This document shows positions 11,225 through 23,012 of a DNA stretch of 60,000 nucleotides, in pieces (position 1 is the first letter of the stretch; each line of letters starts with the position of its first letter). Location: positions 16,680,001-16,740,000 of the forward strand of contig OU612072.1 of assembly GCA_914767715.1 (NCBI GenBank). Reading direction: 5' to 3'. Below the pieces are notes generated by a model that did no database searches, was not told where the DNA came from, and saw only the letters and a program-made list of their open reading frames with translations. Origin of the DNA: Membranipora membranacea (taxonomy: Eukaryota > Bryozoa > Gymnolaemata > Cheilostomatida > Membraniporidae). Made by a program: the position numbers and the translations under genes.

Positions 11225-14200
11225 CACTGCGTTTCATACCCAAGAATTGTCTGACAATTCTGTACAATTCTAGAATTGTCAGAAACTGACCTATATATCA
11301 TTACCCAACCAGCAACCATTATTGTGTAATTAACCCTGCCTGCTAAATAAATTACTTTCATTATTGATATTGTATAGCCATAGTATAAGCCTTTACAGTT
11401 CTAGTCAATATCATACAATTGGATATGCTGTAATGAATAGATATTGCTGTGCAAGGTAGCATCAAAATCTATATTGTGGGAGGCCCAGGTTCAGATCAGA
11501 ACTTTGCTACTAATAAAAATGTACAACATCGCTCCCCAGATGAGCGAGGAATTATTTTGTATCAACTGTCCTATATGCCTAAGTGGAGAGAAGTGATATG
11601 TGAATGAGGTCATATTATCCACAGAACCACTGACTACTGAAAATATGCTGACTGATGCTAAAAAAACTCAAACTTGGTGTCACATCAAGTAGTATGAGTA
11701 CTGATTATTGGCATAGTCTAAACTACACTCCTTGTGATTATTGAGAGTGAATGGCTTTCAGCTATTTCTATTTGTTGGCCAAAGATGCTCTGACCATGGA
11801 GTTAGCTCTGAATGTTATGGTATGTGGACTGAGGGAGGCAAAGGTAAATCAACTATCGTAAGCCTGGTATATATTCATTACCTGTCTACAAAGGAGCTCT
11901 TGATGTTATACTATATAATTCTCAGCCATCTCAGTTATACGGTGTACAGGAAGCAATTTTGGCATATTTCTCTCTCACTCTTGGATGGTAGTTCCCTAGT
12001 AGGTGTTGGCACTAGTACAGATAGTATTAAAATGTTAGACTAATGGCAACACCGTTTAAAGTAATAAATTTCAATCTGTCAGCTTGAGTGCCACAAGCAG
12101 GGAGGCTAGCCAATAACAGGCATAATTACATAATTACCTTGATATCCTTGTTGTCAAAATTTTTAATTGTACAATTAAGTATAATTAACACTGTTTGTTA
12201 ATCCTTCATACACATTCCATTGCACTTGTAACAAGTCATCATGACACACTTGTGGAATCAGAGAGACAGGAGTCATTGTAAGCTGACCTAACTTCCTGTC
12301 TTTTGCTGCTGATAATGAATGCGATGAGTTTTAAATTTCACGAATATTCATTTTTATAATGATGGTTGTTTGGGTGTAATTGCAATCATGATCATTCTTT
12401 GTCAGAAGAGTGAGGGGCGGGAAGTTGTAACATTTTATGCAAAATACTAGATAATTGTCCAAATTCCATTTGTATATTTTTATCAATTTATTTCACCAAA
12501 CTCTGCTTCAAAGCTCAACATTGTACAGAGTTATTATGTCAAGAATGAGATTGCCTCGCAAAAAAACCTTAAATTCTCAGGCGCCCTTATTCTCTAGTAT
12601 TTGCAAAAAGGTTTCATTGATTTTCCGCGCTTCTTGGTCAACTTCAAGAGTTGAGCCAGCATTATATGATAATCTGTGTCTTTACCCACAGGGTTGTCCA
12701 TTTTTAAATCTACTGGTACTGTATAAGTTCTGTGAAGGTTGCCTATGAATGCCAGTGTAAACAAAATGAACATTCTGACTGGCTTATCTTGATCATGACT
12801 TCATGGGTAAATAACTTGGATACCAACAATACATCCAATTATGCTTGGCTAAGATGTTGATGTCAATTGAAAGGTAAACAAATTGGCAAATGACACTGTG
12901 AGAATCTTGTTCAAATTCAATAAGCTAATCTCATTGAAAATGATCAGGCAGATTAAACAATGCATTGTAGCCATTAATTGAATTTTATGGTATATGGGTA
13001 GAGAGAAGCAAGAGTAAATCTAACAGGCCTATCATTCAATGACACAATAGAACTCGTTTGTACAGAATGTCTGGTGGTCACTGTAAATTCTAAATTTATC
13101 AATGCAGCCGATAATAATAATCTGATAGCTTTGAAAGATTATCTGTTAAAAGGCTGTCCAGGCAATAATTTCAGGTTGATAGAACCTTTAACATACCAAA
13201 CTCTTTGATGCATGCAATTAATGGCTACAGTGTACAGTTCGATCTGTCTGATCAATTTCAATGAGATTAGTTTATTATTGAATTTGAACAAGATTCTCAC
13301 AGTGTCATCTGCCAATTGTTTACCTTTCAATTAACATCAACATCTTAGCCAAGCATAATTGGATGTATTGTTGGTATCCAAGTTATTTACCCTTGAAGTC
13401 ATAATCAAGATAAGCCAGTAAGAATGTTAATTTTGTTTACACTGGCATTCATAGGCAACCTTCACAGAACTTATGAGGTACCAGTAGATTTAAAAATGGA
13501 CAACCCTGTGGATAAACACACAGATTATCATATAATGCTGGCTCAACTCTTGAAGTTGACCAAGAAGCGCGGATTATAAATGAACCTTTTTTGCAAATAC
13601 TGGAGAATAAGGGCGCCAGAGAATTTAAGGTTTTTTGCGAGGCAATCTCATTCTTGGCATAATAACTCTGTACAATGATGAGCTTTGAAGCAGAGTTTGG
13701 TGAAATAATTTGATAAAAAATATAAAAATGGAACTTGGACAATTATCTAGTATTTTGCATAAAATGTTACAACTTCCCGCCCCCTCACCCTTCCGTCAAA
13801 GAATGATCATGATTGCACTTACACCCAAACAACCATCATTATAAAAATGAATATTCGCGAAATTAAAAATTCACGGCATTCATTATCAGCGGCAAAAGAC
13901 AGGAAGTAAGGTCAGCTTACAATGACTCCTGTCTCTCTGATTCCACAAGTGTGTCATGATGACTTGTTACAAGTGCAATGGAATGTGTGTGAAGGATTAA
14001 CAAACAGTGTTAATTATACTTAATTGGACAATTAAAAATTTTGACAACCAGGATATCAAGGTAGTTATGTAATTATGCCTGTTATTGGCCAATCTCCCTG
14101 CTTGTGGCACTCAAGCTGACAGATTAAAATTTATTACATTAAACGGTGTTGCCACTAGTCTAACATTTTAATACTATCTGTACTAGTGCCAACACGTACT

Positions 14201-15225
14201 CGGGGACTACCATCCAAGAGTGAGAGTGAACTATGCCAGAATTGCTTCCCGTACACCATATAACTGAGATGGCTGAGAATGACATAGTATAACATCAAGA
14301 GCTCCTTTGTAGACAGGTAATGAATATATACCAGGCTTACAATAGTTGATTTACCTTTGGCTCCCTCAGCCCACATACCATAACATTCAGAGCTAACTCC
14401 ATGCTCAGAGCATCTTTGGCCAACAAATAGAAATAGCTGAAAGCCATTCACTCTCAATAATCACAAGGAGCGTAGTTTAGACTATGCCAATAATCAGCAC
14501 TCATACTACTTGCTGTGACACCAAGTTTGAGTTTTTTTAGCATCAGTCAGCATATTTTCAGTAGTCAGTGGTTCTGTGGATAATATTGCCTCATTCACAT
14601 ATCACATCTCTCCACTTAGGCATGTAGGACAGTTGATACAAAGTAATTCCTCGCTCATCTGCGGAGCGATGTTGTACATTTTTATTAGTAGCAAAGTTTT
14701 CTGATAATTCAGCTAGCATAGTTTAGCTGATGTATTCTATTTATGCAGTTGCTCCCAATATTAACAGATTGCACAAAATATAACGTAGGGTATGGTACAA
14801 CACAGAAGAGTTGAACATAAGTATTTTGTCGCGTCATCATACTCATTACTAAGAGTTTTCCGTGCTTACGAAAATTGTGAGCCAACAATTCGAATGGAAT
14901 GCTTTCATTTTCCATCACGATGATACGAAAAGAAAAGATTTGCCCCGGTGTGGATTTGTACCTGGGCCTCCCGCAATATAGATTTTGATGCTACCTTGCA
15001 CAGCAATATCTATTCATTACAGCATATCCAATTGTATGATATTGACTAGAACTGTAAATGCTTATACTATGGCTATACAATATCAATAATGAAGGTAATT
15101 TATTTAGCAGGCAGGGTTAATTACACAATAATGGTTGCTGGTTGGTTAATGATATATAGGTCAGTTTATGACAATTCTAGAATTGTACAGAATTGTCAGA
15201 CAATTCTTGGGTATGAAACGCAGTG
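11225..15225. mobile_element. 4-kb fold-back element with CACTG termini
   Basis: The ends are CACTGCGTTTCATACCC and its inverse, flanked by ACT on both sides (11222-11224, 15226-15228). Copy 2 shows the empty site, CTCTACTATGG, near 38296. The whole element is a giant inverted repeat: the left arm (11225 to about 12987) pairs with the right arm (about 13205 to 15225) around a loop of about 215 bp. The right arm has an extra 250 bp (about 14705-14955). CACTG ends plus a 3-bp target duplication suggest the CACTA/CMC superfamily. No transposase is encoded, so it is non-autonomous. Confidence 0.85.
11741..12043 (+). other. open frame repeated in both arms of the fold-back element
   Basis: A 100-codon frame here recurs, inverted, at 14155-14457 with about 90% of residues the same; a second frame (12455-12748) recurs at 13449-13742. 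No domain is recognised. Preservation may only reflect arm similarity, so I do not call these genes. Confidence 0.25.
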
Positions 15226-15386
15226 ACTATGGTCGTAAAACAGGTGATCAAATGGATAAATTTTAATGTGATATAAATAGCTTTTTAAAACTGTTCAACC
15301 TTGGTTCAATGACACATATAGATCATTGCCAGGCAAACAACAACAGCCATTATTAATAGAAATAAGGTTGATAGAGTTTCTCTATT

Positions 15387-18300
15387 TCATTCAGTGAGAA
15401 TCTCATACATGAGCACAGATTTCTCATCGAATGTAGGAACTACGAGTGTTTTACCGTACAGACATAAATCAACTGAATAAGGCTTCTTTGCTGGATCAGT
15501 CAGTACTCTGTTCAGATTTCCTGGAAATGACAATTATACCGGGTATACAATTATGTAACTACAATATAAGTAGAGGCCGAAAACTCCTGAAATAAATCTC
15601 CTACACTCGAGTTTGTAGAGGGAAAAACCTGTTCATATATATAAATATATATATATAAATATATGTAGAAATATAAATAAACATATATATATATATACAC
15701 ACACATATATAACATTCTCACTGGTCTCCAGTATCATTACAATGGTGTGTATATTCAAAAATTTACTCTCATGGAAAAGATGTATCATGAGATCATCATA
15801 TTTATGTATATATTATATATATTTTTTACAACCTACCATTACCCTCACCCAAAACTGATATATCTGTGCGGTCCAAGCCATTTCTTGCCACAAGTACAAC
15901 TCCTGCTGGATGATGAACTATCCCGCCAGGGTTGGTATCGCTGTCACAGCTCCAGATAAGACGTCCATCCTCCAGACTCATCTTCACTACTTTTCCTGCC
16001 TCTCTGTCAGTTATGACCGCACAGTCATCTCCACAGCTGCTCATGCTCACATTGCCTTTCATTGTCAGAGCTACCGGACAGGGAACTCTTCTGATGACAT
16101 CTCCTGTGAATGAGTAGATGATGATCTGCTTAGCAGGCGAATCTCCAACAGCAAGCTGATTGTCATTGATGACTACAATGCGCTGCCCGAAGTAGGGGTT
16201 GACAGGATGGTCCCAGGATGAAAGTAATGAGCCATCAGATATATCATAGACATTGATCTTTGATTGTGTTTTACTAATGTACATGAGACTGTAGAGTCTG
16301 TTGTTATACACAGCTAGAGAGAAGACATGACAGTGTTCATTGATGAAGGCTTTGGTCACCTCGCCCTGCTGGTCGATCCTGTCAGTAGTTCCTCCCGCCT
16401 GTCCTACATAGGTGAATCCGTTATAGTGACATACTGTGGTACATGCATGGTCAAACTTTACCTCCCTGATAAGCCTTATTCCAGCGGGCGCTTGTCTTTG
16501 TTGTGGTGGTGGAGGGACGGTCGAGGGAGGTGTTGCAGCTGATGGTGGCTGATTTGGGGCTATTAGTGATGGAGGCTTTACAGTGTTTAGATTGTAAGCT
16601 TCCCCTCTTAGCACAGTTTCACCCTCCTCAGTCAACAATTCCATAACTGGGATAAATTCAGTTTCTGTAAACAAAAAGTGCTTTCAATTATAAGATGATG
16701 GTCTGCATGCATGAGATTCTTACATATAATATGTGGAAAAATTAGGACTATCAAAAATTGTTTTGTAGAAGAGAAAAATAACAAAATCATCACAGTCCTG
16801 CTTTATTATTTAGCCGGTGATGTGATTCATTTCATCAGATGGTAATAAAATGTGATCCCCATAACAAAATCATTGTAAAAACTGATTACCTAATCATTCT
16901 CTCAAAGATCCAACAGGAAAATCAAAAATGAATATATCTCGTTATTTCTCAGAATAACAATTTAACGCCAATATAAACAATCATTTTAAAACTGGGAGTA
17001 GGTTTTTGTATCATATGCATATTATTAGTATGTTTTGCCTGACATAGACTAACCTTCAACTCTCAGTGAGGCCACATCTCCCTTCATATTCATGCCAGGT
17101 AACTCATAAGAGGTCAGAGACTTCAGGAACTCAAGACTTTCTTCGTACTTCTCAACAAGGTCAACCTGTTCAGGATAATTCAAATTTTTATCGCAGAGCC
17201 GTCATGGACAATATAGTTTGCGAGTGCTTGTTTGTGGCCTTTTGCGTGTAAAACTGATTAGCAAGTAGTCCAAGACAGTTATCAACTGAGCTATATCTTG
17301 GGAGAAGAGCATCAATCACAGGAGCTTATAATTATCAAAGTGTTAAAATAATTATCTTATTGTTCAAATGGTTCAATCCCATTTGTGTCATAGAGCAAGC
17401 CCTTATCTAAGCAACTCTTTTTCCGATAGTTACCAAATATACCATAGGATAATACTGTTTTTTAAGCACATAAGCCCAATTACCTTTAAACCGAACACTT
17501 TACACTTTGAGTGAGCCTTACCAGGTCTGGCTAGGTGAGGTGCTCTAGGAGACAAAGAGTAAACAAAAGGTCCCACCTGTATAAAACAGCATACCTGTTT
17601 AGGAGCCTTGACCTCAACAACATTGGACACTCACCTGATGATAGTTGTTCATTCTGTCATCATTATCCTGTAATTTCCTCACTATCTCTCTGTGTATTGT
17701 CTCTACTTTCTGCTCTAGAAACACTTCTCTCTCTATTCTCCCTTCACTTCTGTGTGCTTCAAGCTTTAACTCCAGCCTTTCATACTCCTCCATCACATAC
17801 TTTATCTAAAACAAAATGAATAAATAATTCTTAATGCTAAATCTGTAAGTGTTAATCTCATGCATATCATAAGCTTCAACAAACTTTCAATAAAGAAATA
17901 GGCCGCCATAGTTTAATAACTTATCTACTAAGGAGTTGTGTGCCCTTAGGAATCAGAGCACAACTTGTAGCAATTGTGCAATGATCAAGGACAAATTATT
18001 AGGCATTACACATTAGCCCTCACATATTTGTCTCTGGACTGGTGTAGCTGAGACACCAGCTCTTCTGTCTTCTTATCCCAATTCCTCAGTCCTTCCATCG
18101 TATCCCTGACAAGTCTGTCAGCTTCACTTTCTCTCTGCTGAGCCTCGACTCTCAGTTTATCTAGCTCCTGTAACAGGGTCCTCTCTAACTTCTCTAACAC
18201 TGTAAACTTGTGACTGCCGCCTGAAATATTCATGCGCTAACCTTTGTGAGACATGAAAAAGTTTGTGCAACAAGCGGAAGAAGAGACGAACATGTAGATG

Positions 18301-18730
18301 ACATAATATTCACCTGAGAGGTCATTCAATCATGAAAGCTCCCCTTATCGGACCTGAACCCACGACTCCAGCGACTCATTATGTCTGAAAGAAAAGCAAG
18401 TGCTTTTCCCAATTGCACCACCTCACATCCCAAAAAAGTGGGCTGATGGTTCCAATAAGCAAGCCCGCTATTCACTAGTCGAAGTCGTTCTCTTTGCCTG
18501 ACTGGTATCATTTCTGTCATTTTTGGGTGAATATAAATAGGGCTGTGTATGAAAAATATTGTGTTAATTTACTCTAAAAATGTTCCAAAACAATTGGGCT
18601 ACTCACCCGTCGAGCAATCGGTATTTTCAGGCAAACAATTTACACAAAAGGTCCTGTAGCATTCAGGACAACCAAATGTCAGCTCCTGATCTTTGTGTAC
18701 AGAACAGAATCTCTTCTCTAACTTTTTCAT
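15387..18730 (-). CDS. TRIM gene B: 5'-truncated, lacks RING and B-box1
   Basis: Exons: 18607-18730 (B-box2 part, from ATG at 18730), 18024-18220 and 17635-17805 (coiled coil), 17054-17165, 15849-16664 (proline-rich linker and beta-propeller) and 15387-15520 (last propeller strands, ending YEILTE-stop). All splice phases fit, giving 517 residues with no stop or frameshift. Exon 3 matches gene C only from MKKLEKRFC onwards; upstream is a new polypyrimidine-rich sequence (about 18740-18800) that could act as an acceptor (CACCGAG). No RING exon is found up to 22 kb. If expressed, the protein could oligomerise and bind cargo but not ubiquitinate, so a dominant-negative role is conceivable (inference). 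It could also be a pseudogene too young to show damage. Confidence 0.75.
15633..15713. repeat. AT/TA microsatellite in last intron of gene B
   Basis: (TA)n-rich tract with AC ending, inside the intron between the propeller exon and the terminal exon. The equivalent in gene C is at about 38700-38742. Confidence 0.85.
18340..18432 (-). repeat. tRNA-like (SINE-type) remnant in gene B intron
   Basis: Read on the minus strand, a TGGTGCAATTGG block resembles a Pol III A box and GTGGGTTCAGGTCC, about 65 bases on, fits a B box. No full cloverleaf can be drawn. The paralogous remnant in gene C is at about 41541-41635, so the insertion predates the duplication. Confidence 0.4.
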
Positions 18731-18739
18731 GGATAAACT

Positions 18740-21700
18740 TCTCGGTGAGAGTGGGGAAAAGAGGGAGGAGAAAAGAGAAAAAAGGGAGGGGCAAAGGAAA
18801 AAAATAAGAAGAAGTTGTCTTCTCATTTTACGTGTCATGACAACTTCTGGGATATTTTATAGTTTTTTTTTTATAGCTATAAAACATAACCTTGCGCATA
18901 GAGAGAGGTATACAACGAGCAATAGAAACACTTTTTCGATTTGCAGATGAGGATTAATTGCCTTATGAGTCATCTAAACAATTGACTTTTGATGGCTGGC
19001 AAAGAAATTCTTAGCAGTGAACTATTTGACCAGGTTGTTAATGACTTGATAGTCGCCAATAAAGGTTAGCTACGGCCCGCAACACTGTTTGGTCATCATT
19101 TCATATAGAGTAAACCTTCGTGTTAGCTAGTAATGTCCATTTAGTTATCTATGCTGCGACTTGATCAGCGATATAACAGAAACGGTATTATTTGGCAATT
19201 CAAGGAAAGAGTTTTATTTTGCGAAATATTTAATAACATCATGGGTACAAAGCTTGTAAGATAGGTTATATTGTATTTAATAAGATACAAATTTAAGCAG
19301 ACTATTTCTCAAAATTAAAATTATAGAACCTCGATGTTGACCTCAATGTCCTCAACAAAAAAATAATTCCTTCTATTCAGCCTGAAAAGTTGCTACTAAA
19401 ACATGAGAGTCAAGTAAAAATAACACGAGAATATATCAAGCACAGCGCTGTGTACAGGTCAGAAGACAGTCATAGGAAAATCCTTAGTAGGTATTTATAT
19501 AATATGTATGTTGACGTCATGTCGACATTACAATACCTCATTGCACGCTGAATGCAGAACTTGAGGCTAATATTAAGATGGTTGAGACTGCTGCTCAAAT
19601 CGTATGGCCGTACGAATGCGGACAAGATTTGTTGAAGTGTTCTTTACAGCAGTTGATGAGTTGGCAGCGTGCAGTCAACGTATAAGATATGACAGCGTGG
19701 CAGTCTGGATCTGTACAGCAAGACTCTCACTACACCTGCAAGAGGAGAATGTTTATATTATGCAATAAGGGCAATGTGAAAGTATCTGATCGAACAAAAG
19801 ATGCTTTTTCCAATGTATCGCATCGGCAAAATTATCTTTTATCTGATCAGATGTGATCTTGTCAGGTTTGGTAGTTTTGCATGAGCTTTGCGATTTTACG
19901 TTGTGATTGCACAAATGAATTGAATCAGCTGCTATGACGGTCGCCTCAGTGCCACGTTAGAATGAAAACTATTCAAAGTGTCTAAACATCTAGCATTGAC
20001 TAGTACCGTAGAGGAGTAAATATCTTCGTAAATTAAATTTAGCTAGATGAGTTAATGTTAGCTAGTACTCAATTCTAGCTAATTGAAGTAAGAGTATATT
20101 TAATGTAAAGTGTAAATGTTTGGGATAATTACATTGAGCTTATTCAAGTAGCCTATGTGCGGAAAGGCGCACTTCTCCTACTCTTCTAAGGTATGATGTA
20201 GTTCCTCAAATCAAACACTAATAAACTTTGGGCCTACTGTTGCTTTAAGAAAACAACTTACCATTTGCAAAGAGTTGATGGATGTTAACAGGTCATGTAA
20301 CAGAGTAGACGTCAAATTCTTGACCGCCTAAGTGATCCTATCGTTCTTTGCATCAACAAGGAAACTAGATATAAACAGAAGGCACACACCAGTTAATTAT
20401 TCAGTATATTGTCCTTTCGTTTGTACAACGCTAAATAAATCCATGACCTCTCTGCCCAAAATATTAAGCCGAGTTTACTCATGAGGTTGAAATGGTCAAA
20501 TATTACTATGTCATGAGTGTCAGTGGAAAAGACTTAATCAGAAAGACGGAGCATAGAAGAGAAAAATAATTGCGTGCATCCACCTTGTCGCCAATAAGCC
20601 ATAATTTGCATATAATATTGATTATGTCATTGTCTCACGATCGGCAAGATGACGTACCAATTACCTGTATTAGATGAGGCTTGTAACAACTAAGGTTAGG
20701 GTGTTATAATCTCAAGCCAATCTGTGGCCATGTAGGCTCGCTAGACACGTCACAAATCATAGGGCCTCCTGTTACCAATTCAACTGACAAAAACACTGGT
20801 AATGCATATTATACATCTGATTAGGCTTAGGCTACTCACGCTTAGCGGAGAGTGCTATCTTCTCTAGATCAGTCATTTCCGCATTGAACCATGTCTTCCT
20901 CTGAATAGCATTCGGGTCTTCAACTTAACTGCTGGCAGCCTTGTCCCAAAGAGTACATCCAGAAATATAGATTGTGTACCTACAAGATCATACAATGTAA
21001 ATCTGAGCAAGAGAAAGATTACGTAAATACTCAACTGATCGCTGGATCAGGAGCTCTTTCAATGGGAACGAGCACTCACTACGCTAGTCAACATGTTGCC
21101 ATCACTTCGCCCTAATCCTTTACTGTCCCTCAGTTCCAAAAACAGGGCTAAACTGAGGTAACTCAGTCCACCAGCAAGGAATCAATCAATCAATTATTGG
21201 AGATAAAAACTAAGCTACTAGTACTACCCACCTAAGTAACCTGTCTTGACAAGCTTGTCAAAGATTGACAAAGCTTGTCAAGACTGGCTACCACCTAAGC
21301 AGCTATCCATCCCTTTAACTCCTTGCTAAGAGTAAGTGTACTCGACTTGACTTATGACCAGTAGAGTAGAAGAATAGTAAAAAAATACTCACTTATCATC
21401 ATCTTTCTTTGGTTCAAAACTAACCAGTCTTCTTCTCATCAGGCCCGATGTTTTTTATACAGGCTGTGCCTGTCCAGTCTTTAACACACTCATATAAGTA
21501 AAACATACAGCTAAGCTTATTTTGTCTCATTATAAAAAGAGTATAAGGAATTTGTCCAGTGCTTGCTCACTTTCAGTCTCTACTCTCTTGTCAAAACCAC
21601 TCGGTTTGCTTCATAATAGTTGAGCAGGAATGTAATTTGGAGGATAGTGAGGGATTTGTGTAGTTTTCAATAACAATTCAACTTAAAAATTTTTTTTAAT

Positions 21701-21880
21701 AATTTATGACTCATGTTTTATTGGAAATTCTGAGAATTGGGAACAAATAAAAATTGAGAAAATGCGAGACAATGTATTGAAGGGATATATTTTCTCAATT
21801 TTAAGATAGTAGAGTTGTCTACTCTGGCAGGATTCTCAATTTTCTCAATTATTCTCAATTTTAGGTGAAAGTATAGTGGA
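18740..21880. other. spacer between gene B and the hAT-type MITE
   Basis: Unique relative to the rest of the window. It contains a purine/pyrimidine-biased tract (18750-18810), a dyad TCGTATGGCCGTACGAATGCG near 19598 and an inverted-repeat motif with two AAGCTTGTCAA copies at 21241-21286. The only exon-like segment I see is at 20838-20925. No other gene supported. Confidence 0.5.
20838..20925 (-). other. possible isolated exon
   Basis: The minus strand reads about 27 sense codons (EDPNAIQRKTWFNAEMTDLE and on) up to a strong CGTGAGT donor. The composition looks coding and codon-balanced, unlike the flanks, but I cannot identify a partner exon or a family. It may be an exon of a gene extending across the unannotated 19-21 kb. 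Confidence 0.25.
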
Positions 21881-21892
21881 TCTCTGGGCGGC

Positions 21893-22234
21893 CTAATAAT
21901 CATTGTTAATAAGATTGTTGCGGGTTCGAATCCCATCAAGGTCAGTTTTTTTTTTCAAATGGGTGCTTTATAACTGGAGCATTTTTACCGTAATCTTCTA
22001 CTGCTATTGAGTTGTTTTCTGAAAGTACCCAACAGCTCAGTGAGCTATTGAAATACCTCTCTGCTTGCACTATTTTGCTACCGATATGCAAAAATTTCCG
22101 TGGTCGGAGGGCGCTTAAGCGCCCCTCCCACACCCTCCCCGCCACGCCTACGGCGTGTGGATCGGGCTGCGCCCGATTATTTTGCTCATCTCTGGAAAGT
22201 CAGTGAGTGAAATTTTTTAGAATATACGCCCCTG
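21893..22234. mobile_element. hAT-type MITE, copy missing its left end
   Basis: Shares with 52520-52885 the tRNA-B-box-like GGGTTCGAATCCC, a T-run, the GC-rich hairpins (GGGCGCTTAAGCGCCC; CGCCTACGGCG; TCGGGCTGCGCCCGA) and the right terminus CGCCCCTG. The left inverted repeat and A-box part are lost or replaced. It abuts the start of duplication copy 2. Confidence 0.75.
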
Positions 22235-22338
22235 CTGATCAGCGGCAGCAAGTAATCAAAAATATGTTACTTATATTTGCAGAACATTTTGATTTTATAT
22301 CTATTTATGGTTTCATTTACAGAAAATGGACAGGGCTT

Positions 22339-22640
22339 AACTTACCGAAGCTGCGCTTGGCTCCAAAAGGGTGAAAATTAGCATTAGCAATAAAACTGTT
22401 ATAGTGTTAAAATAAATATCACTACTGGCAAAGCTAAGGAAAAAATTGCCCATGTAATTTGGGAGCATTTGAGAAACATACCGACAATTTATCGTGTTCA
22501 TTCAACCTTAACCTAGAGCTATCCACAAATTGATGCTGCGCTTGGAAAGTCAAGATGTTTGTAGAATAGCTCAAGATGAATTTTCTAAGCTATCACTACC
22601 ATGAAAGTTATTATCGCAGCAGCCAATACTTTCATTAGCC
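22339..22640 (-). pseudogene. third copy of the unrecognised gene's exons
   Basis: Homologous to 2987-3300. It shares the early TAG stop with copy 2 (6.3-6.7 kb) and has further substitutions and a deletion near 22490. There is no terminal exon: the duplicated block begins just inside the intron. Confidence 0.5.
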
Positions 22641-22839
22641 TGAAATAGTGTTATGCTATGACAAATCTTGTGACCTGCAGGGAGCCATTACGACAAGCAC
22701 ATAAATAAAATCAGGAGGAGCACTTGTCATCCGGCTTCATCTCAGCAAATTATGGGCATCCAATATTGAAGCTTTATGACATGTAATTGGAGACATTGAT
22801 GGATACAATGTATAAGTAAGAATGTGATTGACCAATTAA

Positions 22840-23012
22840 CCCAGAAGTTATGAAGCCCAGAAGTAATGATGCCCAGAAGTTATGAAGTCAAGAAGTTATG
22901 AAGCCCAGAAGTTATGAAGCCCAGAAGTTATGAAGACCAGAAGTTATGAAGCCCAGAAGTTATGAAGCCCAGAAGTTATGAAGCCCAGATATTATGAAGC
23001 CCAGAAGTTATG
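22840..23012. repeat. 16-bp minisatellite, copy 2
   Basis: About eleven units of CCCAGAAGTTATGAAG, orthologous to 7833-7977 but longer. Confidence 0.9.

Larger units (their letters stand above)
6338..18730. repeat. large segmental duplication, copy 1
   Basis: Collinear with copy 2 (about 22237-41940) apart from insertions. Shared blocks: 6338-6805 with 22337-22790; 7787-10120 with 22790-25120 plus 26215-26324; 10110-11224 with 27602-27672 plus 37292-38295; 15226-18730 with 38296-41938. Copy-1-only insertions are the LINE at 7.0-7.8 kb and the fold-back element at 11225-15225. Homology ends inside exon 3 of the TRIM gene. Confidence 0.85.

Noticed and set aside
15910-16542. Several plus-strand frames opposite the gene B propeller exon (also 38847-39609 opposite gene C)
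   Set aside because: They are antisense shadows of a well-supported propeller exon.
7833-23012. The 16-bp arrays at 7.83 and 22.84 kb as CRISPR-like repeats
   Set aside because: Units are directly abutting with no spacers, and the genome is a spliced animal genome; these are minisatellites.
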